A stretch of 13,009 nt of DNA from Thermoanaerobaculia bacterium. Lineage in GTDB: Bacteria; Bacteroidota; Bacteroidia; Chitinophagales; Saprospiraceae. Shown here one piece after another: positions 1 through 7,700 of the stretch (within the stretch, counting starts at the first letter, position 1; each line of letters starts with the position of its first letter). The stretch lies in assembly GCA_023151335.1 (NCBI GenBank), contig JAKLJF010000072.1, positions 1-13,009 of the forward strand, in the 5' to 3' direction. The notes beneath the pieces were generated by a model. The model did not search any database, was not told the DNA's origin, and saw only the letters and a list, made by a program, of their open reading frames with translations. A program made the position numbers and the translations under genes.

Positions 1-265
1 GATCTACCCGGATGGAAATGCTGTCGCCGGCGGCCAGAAAACCGATCCATTGGTTATTGTCCACCGCGGCGCAGAAACCCGGCGCAGTTCCGGCTGTAAA
101 TCCGCCGGTAAAACCATGGTATCCGTCCAATGCGCAAAAAATACAGGCGTCGGTACAATGATCGGCGCCGATTTTGCCGGGCCACTGGCAAATCGGAACG
201 GTTTGTGATCGAAGTGCACTAACTGGAAACAGGAGGATGAAACACCAGAGGCGGGCGTTTTTCAT
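1..265 (-). CDS. Secreted cysteine-rich surface protein, N-terminal part (runs off left edge)
   Basis: Reading from the ATG at 265 to the window edge gives 88 codons with no stop. The protein opens MKNARLWCFILLFPVSALRSQ, a signal peptide with a short basic n-region and a hydrophobic core. After it comes a Cys- and Gly-rich stretch with spaced cysteines (C-Q-W-P-G-K, D-H-C-T-D-A-C-I-F-C, G-F-C) and then N-N-Q-W-I-G-F-L. I recognise this pattern (ACxxC, a G-rich loop, PGFC, QWIGF) from the N-termini of large Saprospiria-type surface proteins that often end in gliding-motility or T9SS sorting domains; that is from memory, not a search. The missing C-terminus would decide whether it is T9SS cargo. 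An overlapping 71-codon frame at 4-219 has no signal peptide and is a shadow. It diverges from the helicase gene across a 175-bp gap. Confidence 0.72.
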   Translation of the reverse strand, partial: MKNARLWCFILLFPVSALRSQTVPICQWPGKIGADHCTDACIFCALDGYHGFTGGFTAGTAPGFCAAVDNNQWIGFLAAGDSISIRVD

Positions 266-440
266 GGTAAGATTTTTGAAAAAGTTATAAAAGAAGGGGT
301 AAAATAAAGAAAATCAGCGGTTTCCAAACCTCCTTTTAAAAAAAATGTTATATTTGTTTAAAAACACCGATCTTTGCCCGCTTTTCTCACCGTCCTGTTA
401 GCCCCAATACGGTTTTATTTTATTTGACGCAACATTTTTA
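266..440. other. Divergent intergenic region, surface protein / helicase
   Basis: This AT-rich 175-bp stretch separates two divergent genes and must hold both promoters. On the plus strand there is a clear TAnnTTTG at 349-356 (separate entry). For the minus gene the best candidate I see is TAACTTTT, one mismatch from TAnnTTTG, shortly upstream of the ATG at 265; it is too weak to annotate. No gene or RNA is apparent. Confidence 0.5.
349..356 (+). promoter_or_regulatory. Bacteroidota -7 promoter element of the helicase gene
   Basis: TATATTTG matches the Bacteroidota -7 consensus TAnnTTTG at every fixed base. It lies 84 bp upstream of the ATG at 441, which would give a 5' leader of roughly 75-80 nt. 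No clean TTG -33 box is visible at the expected distance; the upstream stretch is T/A-rich. Confidence 0.45.
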
Positions 441-2126
441 ATGACTTCATTTCAGGATTTGGGCCTCGAAGAGGCCCTGCTTCAGGGTATTACCGCCCTG
501 GGCTTTGAAACCCCTACACCCGTTCAGGAACTGGTTATTCCCGTAGCGCTGCACTCCGACGACGATTTTATCGCCCTGGCCCAAACGGGCACGGGAAAAA
601 CCGCTGCATTCGGCCTGCCGCTGCTGCAACGCATCAACCCGGCTGAAAAAAACGTGCAGGCCCTGGTGCTCTGCCCCACCCGCGAACTCTGCGTTCAGGT
701 GGCCGGCGACCTGGTCAATTACTCCCAATTCGCCCATCAATACAAAGTAGTGGCCGTGTACGGCGGCGCCAGCATAGAAACGCAGATCCGGCAGATCAAG
801 GCCGGCGCGCAGATCATCGTGGCCACGCCCGGCCGTTTGGTCGACCTGCTGGTACGTCAGGTGGCCCGGCTCGACAAGGTGGCCCGCGTGGTACTCGACG
901 AAGCCGACGAGATGCTCAACATGGGCTTTAAGGAAGCGGTCGACCTCATCCTGGAAGCGGTGGAAAACCGGAAATCAATCTGGTTATTTTCCGCCACCAT
1001 GCCGGAAGAGGTGCGCGCCATCGCCTCCACTTACATGCACGACCCGCAGGAACTGAGCGTGGGCCGGCGTAATCAGACCAACGAGAACATTGTACACCAA
1101 TATTACATCTGCCGCGCAGACGATCGTTACTCCGCGCTTAAACGTGTGGTAGACGCCAACCCCGGCATTTACGGCCTGATCTTTTGCCGCACCAAAAACG
1201 AGACGAAGGAAATCGCCGAACAAATGATCCGCGACGGCTACGACGCCGACGCCCTGCATGGCGACCTGGCCCAGTCGGACCGAGACCGCGTGATGCAGCG
1301 TTTCCGCGAGCGAAACCTCCAGTTGCTCATCGCCACTGACGTGGCGGCGCGCGGCATCGACGTGAGCGATATCACGCACGTGATCAACTATGGCCTGCCT
1401 GATGAATCCGAGGTGTACCTCCACCGCAGCGGCCGCACGGGCAGGGCAGGCCGCACGGGGGTGTCGCTGAGCATCATCACACCGAAATTCGAGGAAAAAA
1501 TACGACAGATCGAGCGCAAAACGAAAGCGGTTTTTACGAAATTGCCGATTCCGACCGGCTTCGAAGTGTGTGAAAGCCAACTGTTCCACATTATCCAGAA
1601 TATCCACGACCAAAAAGTACATCACGCGGAAATCGAGCCGTTTTTGCCGCGTATTTACGCGGCATTGGAAGACCTTTCCAAGGAAGAACTGATCAAACGT
1701 TTCGCCAGTGTGGAGTTCAACCGTTTTCTGGCCTACTACCGCAACGCGCCGGATATCAATATTTTTGCCAAAGGCGATAAAAAAGGCCATCACCGCCGCG
1801 ACACCGGCACGGCCGGTGGCATGCAACGCCTTTTCGTCAATATCGGCCTGATGGACGGCGTCAGTAAAAAAGACTTCCTGCAGTTGTTGAGCCGTGAATT
1901 CAGGGTACCCAAACATTCGATCGGAGACATCGACTTGAAAAAATCGTACATGCACTTCGATATCGAGCCTTCTTACATCCGGGAGGTGCGCGCAGGTCTG
2001 GAAGAATTCACGATCAATGGCCGCCGTGTAAAAGTAAACGATGCCATGCCCCGTCCGGAAAAGGAGAAAAAAGACAAGAAGTTCGTGGGCGGAAAATGGG
2101 AGAAAGGGCGAAAAAAAGCATGGTGA
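441..2126 (+). CDS. ATP-dependent DEAD-box RNA helicase with DbpA-type RNA-binding domain
   Basis: The protein has 561 residues. It should unwind structured RNA in the cytoplasm using ATP, as DeaD/CshA/DbpA-like enzymes do in ribosome assembly and RNA turnover. All core motifs are present in order: Q motif (F4, then T-P-V-Q29), Walker A AQTGTGKT at 47-54, PTREL, TPGRL, DEAD at 153-156, SAT at 184-186, the motif IV region LIFCRT, TDVAARGID, and motif VI HRSGRTGR from 328. About 120 residues of linker follow. Residues from about 460 to 538 (M461 Q-R-L-F-V-N-I-G onward) match the DbpA RNA-binding domain (PF03880), and the end is a Lys-rich tail. No motif residue is missing. No Shine-Dalgarno precedes the ATG, as is usual in Bacteroidota. 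The stop codon directly abuts the stop of the opposing gene. DbpA-type specificity for 23S rRNA is possible but not shown, so no symbol is given. Confidence 0.95.
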   Translation: MTSFQDLGLEEALLQGITALGFETPTPVQELVIPVALHSDDDFIALAQTGTGKTAAFGLPLLQRINPAEKNVQALVLCPTRELCVQVAGDLVNYSQFAHQYKVVAVYGGASIETQIRQIKAGAQIIVATPGRLVDLLVRQVARLDKVARVVLDEADEMLNMGFKEAVDLILEAVENRKSIWLFSATMPEEVRAIASTYMHDPQELSVGRRNQTNENIVHQYYICRADDRYSALKRVVDANPGIYGLIFCRTKNETKEIAEQMIRDGYDADALHGDLAQSDRDRVMQRFRERNLQLLIATDVAARGIDVSDITHVINYGLPDESEVYLHRSGRTGRAGRTGVSLSIITPKFEEKIRQIERKTKAVFTKLPIPTGFEVCESQLFHIIQNIHDQKVHHAEIEPFLPRIYAALEDLSKEELIKRFASVEFNRFLAYYRNAPDINIFAKGDKKGHHRRDTGTAGGMQRLFVNIGLMDGVSKKDFLQLLSREFRVPKHSIGDIDLKKSYMHFDIEPSYIREVRAGLEEFTINGRRVKVNDAMPRPEKEKKDKKFVGGKWEKGRKKAW

Positions 2127-4631
2127 TTATCGGCCAGGTAACAAATAAATCCGTTCCGTAACGGCAGCCGACGACCCCTGCAAGCGCAGGGTCAGCCAGC
2201 CGGCAGGCAATCCGCTCAGATTCAACTCGAACGCCTCCCGGCCGGCGGCATCCCATTGCCGTAAAAAACGGCCGGTGCTGTCGAATACCTCAATTTTATC
2301 CCAGTCGCGATGCGGCGCCTGTACGATTAACATGCTGCCGGCCGGATTCGGGTAGCAGTGTATGGCGATTGGTTGCTCAGCCTCTTGTACCGGCACGGCC
2401 GGCGTACATTCATTTCCGAAACAATACCGCAAAATATTCGTGCCCAGCGGAATTTCAGAACCGTCGGACCGGATGCCGCGGATATTTTTCAGCCGGATCA
2501 GGGTGGTATCGGGCACGCTGTCCGGAATAACATTTGGCCAAAAAGCGGCGTAGCGCGGGAAGCCGTATTGAAAAACGTCCGATTGTTCCTTTAGTGCGGC
2601 GGAGAAGGTGATTTCACCCGGCTTTTGACGACTAAAATGCAGGTACTTGCTTAAATCCGCCAACCCACCAAAGGAGATGAATTTGAAGTACGCCGTGTCG
2701 TAAACCATTGTAAAAGCCAGGCCGTATAAGGGAATACCATTTGCCGGTTTTACCCTTGGAAATACAAAACCGGGTTTAACCGGATTAACATGGTAGACAT
2801 CGACGTTCGGATTCGGGCCGTTGTGGCAGAACACCAATTCCGGCCCTTCCGGAAACTGATCCGGCGGAGCGACGTAACCCGGTATTTGAAGACCCATAAA
2901 TGTCGTTAACACGTTCAAATCCGGCGTATCGATATGGCCGTCGCCGTTGGCGTCGATGTGTTTAAAATCGTAGGAGTTGTTGAACGAAACATCCCAGTCC
3001 GGTGCAGTATGCGGCATCCAGGTGCAAGGACCTTGTCGTGCAGAGCCGCCTCCTGTATCCCAGCCAACACCAAGGGGCAGTATATCGAAATGATCGACGA
3101 TCCCGTCGCGGTTCGTATCGCCCGGCCAAACGCAGTCTGCAACGCAGGAAGAATATGCACAGGCATCCTGGAATTGATGGTCGTAATACGATTGCAGTTG
3201 ATCTACCCGCTCATACAGGTAGGTCACGTTTTGCAGATGATTTAAGCCCTCGCCCCGGTGGTAGGAAAATGCGAAGTCGAACGCGGCGGATGCGCCGGCT
3301 TCCAGGCGACCAAGGGATATGACCGGCAGAACCTCCGTGTTCCACGAACATACAGAGTAATTCCACACGTTGTTTAGCGCCCAACTCCCCGGATCATTGG
3401 GATCGCCGGGGAAGGCAAAATCGGTTGGCAGGTTGCCTGTGTTGTCATAATCATATCCGTCGCGGCCGAAAGTCAGCGGTTTCCCATCGCGCCAATACCC
3501 GTGCAGGTAGCGAAAAAAATCCGGGGGAGACCCTGCCGAGAGCAGTACAAGAGGTGGGTCGCAGGGGCCTCCCTGATAACGGTACGGGCATTTATAGAAC
3601 GGGCGGCTCAGACTGGTAAAGGAGAAGGCAGGCGGGTTATCGCCAAAGGCATATTTCGGTTCATAAGGATGGGTAGGAAGTTCGTCCGTATTGTCGTGGC
3701 CATAAATAAAAACGCTGTTCCGGAGCAGGTCAGTGCCGAATGCATCATCGCGCTCATTTCCAATCCGTGGCGACATCCAGATAGCGGCGACTGCCGAATC
3801 GAGCGCGGCGCCGGAGCGGTTGATGATCCGGAAGGAAAAGAAGACCGATTCGCTCAATACGCCCGTGTCGCAGGCCGGCGCCCAGGCGCTTTGGTGGATT
3901 TCCACGCCGAGGGGCACCTGGTGAAAATCGCCGTAAGCGTCGTTGAAAATATTCCAGATGAGTACGCCGGGCAATACCTTTGGATGGAGTCCGGCCGGGT
4001 GCGGGTAATCGCCGTCGAATGCGTTGTATATCCCGTCGCCGTTCAGATCGACGAAGGGCGCCAGGTCGCCGTCTGGCAAAGGGAATCCGTGCCGCGTTAC
4101 AAAATGAGGGTTGGCGCGGCCGGGCCATCCGGTGATCGCCGGCAGGGGGTGGTCTATTTGTCCGTTGTCGAGCCAGTCGGCGCGGTGATGTTCCAGGTCG
4201 GCCCGGCTGACCTGGAAAAAGCGATCCCAGTTCCGGCTGTTCAGGCTGTCGTCGGGCCAGTTTCCGCTCAACGGCCCTGTCACGAAGGGATGCCCGTAAT
4301 AGCCGTCGGTGCGGGCGCAGGAAACGCGCACTTGGCCCGCGCTGTCCCGGGCGCCCAGCCATAGCCCTGTTTCGTCGAGTCCGGCGCAGGGTTTGGCTGC
4401 GCCGTCGAAATCAACCAGAAAGGGCGGACTGTCATGTACCCAGGGCATGGAATTGTCAGGGCCCTTGGTACGCTGCCAATAAATATGGCCCGGCTTGATT
4501 TCACCCACCCGCAGGCGGTTGGCGTGCAAAACCGTGCTGGTTTGCGGCGGCGCTAATTTTTTCTGGGCCAGTATGGGCGAGGCGCCCGCCAGGAGCATAA
4601 GAATAAATATTCCCCGGTATTGCATTTTCAT
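2127..4631 (-). CDS. Secreted T9SS cargo protein with EF-hand/dockerin-like calcium loops
   Basis: From the ATG at 4631 the protein has 834 residues. It starts with a signal peptide (MKMQYRGIFILMLLAG...LAQ). Residues up to about 470 resemble a module common in Saprospiria-like genomes, with ...LWLGARDSAGQ..., VTGPL, and an embedded calcium loop at D195 (DLNGDGIYNAFDGDYP). Two further EF-hand/dockerin-like loops start at D505 (DTNRDGIVDHFD) and D560 (DANGDGHIDTPD), 55 residues apart. Residues about 605-745 look beta-rich and cohesin-like (weak inference). The C-terminus from about 757 is a T9SS type A sorting domain: Y760-P-N-P, V-F-D-S-T-G-R, G-L-P-A-G-W. Expected fate is export by Sec, then T9SS to the cell surface or medium. 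Its substrate is unknown. In the same frame a TTG at 4646 is possible, but the ATG gives the better signal peptide. The gene may be co-transcribed with the adhesin gene 98 bp upstream. Confidence 0.87.
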   Translation of the reverse strand: MKMQYRGIFILMLLAGASPILAQKKLAPPQTSTVLHANRLRVGEIKPGHIYWQRTKGPDNSMPWVHDSPPFLVDFDGAAKPCAGLDETGLWLGARDSAGQVRVSCARTDGYYGHPFVTGPLSGNWPDDSLNSRNWDRFFQVSRADLEHHRADWLDNGQIDHPLPAITGWPGRANPHFVTRHGFPLPDGDLAPFVDLNGDGIYNAFDGDYPHPAGLHPKVLPGVLIWNIFNDAYGDFHQVPLGVEIHQSAWAPACDTGVLSESVFFSFRIINRSGAALDSAVAAIWMSPRIGNERDDAFGTDLLRNSVFIYGHDNTDELPTHPYEPKYAFGDNPPAFSFTSLSRPFYKCPYRYQGGPCDPPLVLLSAGSPPDFFRYLHGYWRDGKPLTFGRDGYDYDNTGNLPTDFAFPGDPNDPGSWALNNVWNYSVCSWNTEVLPVISLGRLEAGASAAFDFAFSYHRGEGLNHLQNVTYLYERVDQLQSYYDHQFQDACAYSSCVADCVWPGDTNRDGIVDHFDILPLGVGWDTGGGSARQGPCTWMPHTAPDWDVSFNNSYDFKHIDANGDGHIDTPDLNVLTTFMGLQIPGYVAPPDQFPEGPELVFCHNGPNPNVDVYHVNPVKPGFVFPRVKPANGIPLYGLAFTMVYDTAYFKFISFGGLADLSKYLHFSRQKPGEITFSAALKEQSDVFQYGFPRYAAFWPNVIPDSVPDTTLIRLKNIRGIRSDGSEIPLGTNILRYCFGNECTPAVPVQEAEQPIAIHCYPNPAGSMLIVQAPHRDWDKIEVFDSTGRFLRQWDAAGREAFELNLSGLPAGWLTLRLQGSSAAVTERIYLLPGR

Positions 4632-4657
4632 AGTATAAAAATACAAATACCGGGGAA
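4610..4657 (-). repeat. 12-bp perfect inverted repeat enclosing the start codon
   Basis: Arms at 4610-4621 and 4646-4657 are perfect complements (TTCCCCGGTATT against AATACCGGGGAA) with a 24-nt spacer. The gene's ATG (4629-4631) and a second in-frame ATG (4623-4625) both lie in the spacer. In the minus-strand mRNA this would form a stable hairpin with the start codon in an AU-rich loop. The downstream arm encodes residues 4-7 of the signal peptide region. The role is unknown: it could be translational control, attenuation of read-through from the adhesin gene, or a protein-binding site. Confidence 0.8.
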
Positions 4658-4729
4658 AGTAAGCGCTCCGAATGTATGAATGCGCCGTTTTAAAGGGTAA
4701 ATAAGGTCGCCTGTGATGTGGGTTTACCG
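4632..4729. other. Short gap between the two T9SS cargo genes
   Basis: These 98 bp hold the upstream arm of the 12-bp inverted repeat and no perfect TAnnTTTG on the minus strand. A possible weak stem (GGTAAA...TTTACC, loop of about 22 nt) follows the adhesin stop codon but is not a convincing terminator. Co-transcription of the two genes is therefore plausible. Confidence 0.4.
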
Positions 4730-7700
4730 CTACATTTTACTCACCTTCACAGTCCTGACATTCCCGCTGCCCACCCGCAAACGAACAAGGTAAATCCCCT
4801 GTGGCAAATATCCCAGGGGTAATTCGAAGCTTTGTTGTGTTCCGGCAGGAATATCCATTGTATACAGCCAGGCGCCGTTCGGGCTGAACAATTCCACCCT
4901 TGCGTCGGTGTCGTACACCATCAGATTGCGGATATTCAGCACTTCCGATACCGGGTTGGGGTATACGGCCAGGGATTCATCCATGGCTACTTTCATTTCG
5001 ATTTCGCGTACTTCCGAGACAGTTTCTGCACTGTCAGGGCTTTGGCGACGGATCCGGTAATAATTCATGCCTTCGAGCGGGGCATGATCCATGGTATGGT
5101 ACCGGTTGGGCGCGTAAGCATCCTGGTAACCCATCATTTCCAGTATCCCGGTCCATTGGTTCTTGTCTGCCGAACGTTCCACGGTGTAACGGTAGGGCAT
5201 CATTTCCGGCGCGGTGGTCCATTGTACCTCAACCGTGGCTGTATTTAACGCGGTAACAGTAAAGTTGCCGGTAAAGGGATCGCATCCCTGCGTCCCGGCC
5301 GGGAGCACGGTGATCGTTACAATATTCGTTTCCAGGAAGGTGGTACAACCTACCCGGCGCGCGCAGCGCATGAAACTGGTCGTAGCAAACAAGGGACCGG
5401 GTTGGTAAGTCGCCTGATTAGCGCCCGGAATTGGCGCCCAAGCGGGCATCCCCGGGCCCATCTGGATCAATTGCATCCACACAAACTCGATGCCGCCGCT
5501 GCCGCCGCTTGGCGGAGCAACCTCATAAATCAAGGCCGGTGTATCGCCTTCGCAAATGGTTTGGTTGCAGCAGATCAGGCCGGCATTGGTCACATTGTCG
5601 CAGAAAATATGGATACCCGCGTCGATGCAAAGATTGTCACCCTGCCCCTGAAGTACGGTAAACGGATCGGTAAAGCCGTTGGGTTTTGCGTCGCTGTCTT
5701 TGCAATCGTTATTGACATTGTCTTTCTTCGAAAACTGGTACCCGGTCGGTAAACCGCTGTATTTTATCACATAAGTTCCCGGCGAGGCGCAGGCGAATTT
5801 GTATTTGCCGTTGGCATCGGTGGTGGTGGTAGCCACGGTAATATCGTCGGCTGTTCCGAATTGGTTGTCCGGCCCGGCTTGTATCAAAGCCACCGCGATA
5901 TTGGGCGCACCTTTTTCGATTGGATGCTGGAATCCGTCCTGGTCGTTGTCGAGCCAGACGAAATCGCCCAGGCCTGCGCCGTCGCCGGTAGCGGTGATGG
6001 TGACGGAAGCAGTTCCTGTGCAGCTGTTGGCATCTGTGGCGGTGACGGTGTATGTTCCGGCCGTAAGGTTGATCACCATCGGCCCGGTGCCCGCGGCGCC
6101 CCAGTTATACGTATAGGGCGGCGTGCCTCCCGAAGCCTGCGCCGTGGCGCTGCCCAGTATCGTGCAATTGACGTTGGTGGAAGCAATGATAGCCACGGTC
6201 GGCGAAGGCGCCTGATTAATGGTGACACTGCCTGTGCCGGTGCAACCGTTGGCATCCGTCACGGTAACGGTGTAAGTGCCAGCCGGTTTATTGCCGATGG
6301 TGGCAGTGGTATCCGCCAGGCCGCTCCAGGCAAAAGTGTAGGCGCCGGTTCCGCCGGCGGGCGTCGCGGTGGCCGATCCGCCTCCGCCGATACAATTGGC
6401 AAGCGTACCTGCCTGGGCCGATACGGTAGGCGGGGGCGTCTGGCCTATGGTGACGCTGCTTGTGGCCGTGCAACTGTTGGCGTCCGTGACGGTGACGGTG
6501 TAGGCGCCGGCAGGTTTGTTGGCAATGTTCGCAGTGGTGTCCGGTAAACTACTCCAGGCAAAAGTATAAGGCGCTGTTCCACCCGCGGGCGTCGCGGTAG
6601 CCGCCCCGCCACTGCCGATGCAATTGGCCAGGCTGGTCATTTGCGTGGTAACCGTCGGAGAGGGCGCTTGGGCGATAGTTACGCTGCTCGTGGCCGTGCA
6701 ACTCTTGGTGTCAGTAACGGTGACGGTATAGGTACCGGCAGGTTTGTTGCTGATGATGGCGGTAGTATCGGGCAGGCCACTCCAGGCAAAAGTGTAGGGC
6801 GCTGTTCCGCCGGCAGGGGTAGCCGCGGCCGCTCCGCCTCCGCCGATACAATTGGCCAGGCTGGTGGCTTGCGCCGTGGCCGTTGGCGGGGGCGCCTGGT
6901 CGATGGTTACGCTGGCAATAGCGGTGCAACTGTTGGCGTCCGTGACGGTGACGGTGTAGGTGCCGGCGGGTTTATTGGCAATGCTTGCAGTGGTGTCCGG
7001 CAGGCCGCTCCAGGCAAAAGAATACGGCACTGTTCCACCGCTGGGCGTTGCCGTGGCTGCGCCGCCTCCGCCGATACAATTGGCCAGGCTTGTTGCTTGT
7101 GCGGTGACCGTGGGCGAAGGCGCCTGGTCGATAGTAACGCTACCGGTATCCGAACATCCGCCTGCATCGGTTACCGTGACGGTATAAGTCCCGGCCGGCT
7201 TGTCAATGATGCTCGCGGTTGAATCCGGCAGGCCGCTCCAGGCGAAAGCGTAGGGTGCTGTTCCGCCGGTGGGCGTCGCGGTTGCTGCCCCACCTCCGCC
7301 AATACAATTCGCCGGGTTAGTCGCTTGTACTGTCACGTCCGGCAGTTGCGGCGGCAGCACCTGTATGGTATCATTGGCAATACATCCGGTTGAATCGGTA
7401 ACTTTTACCGTATACTGGCCTGGCGCCAACCCGGTAAGCGTGGTAATGGTGGAATCATTGTTCCAGAGAACAGAAAAAGGAGCCGTGCCACCGGTAATAA
7501 TAACAGTCGCGGTTGCTCCGGCCAGGCAGGTAGCCTGTGCAGTGACGTTTGCATCCACCACAAGTGGCGGCGCCGCCGGAATTACCACGGTTGTCGTGCC
7601 GGTACAGGTGGTTGAAACATCGGTTACAGTTACTGTGTAAGTACCGGCGGGCACATTGGAAACCGCGGCAGTCGTGTCAGCGTTTGGAGTATTCCATAAA

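Noticed and set aside
4..219. 71-codon minus-strand frame
   Set aside because: It overlaps the frame starting at 265, which has a proper signal peptide and domain pattern.
984..1955. 323-codon minus-strand frame opposite the helicase
   Set aside because: It is a shadow of GC-rich helicase codons: no recognisable domains, and the plus-strand frame holds every DEAD-box motif.
3501..4364. 287-codon plus-strand frame opposite the dockerin-type gene
   Set aside because: Low-complexity shadow without domain features; the minus frame has a signal peptide, calcium loops and sorting tail.
2127..4631. Cellulosome scaffold or enzyme (cohesin/dockerin system)
   Set aside because: Dockerin-like loops are common in Bacteroidota T9SS cargo, no catalytic domain is seen, and the sorting tail points to T9SS surface export.
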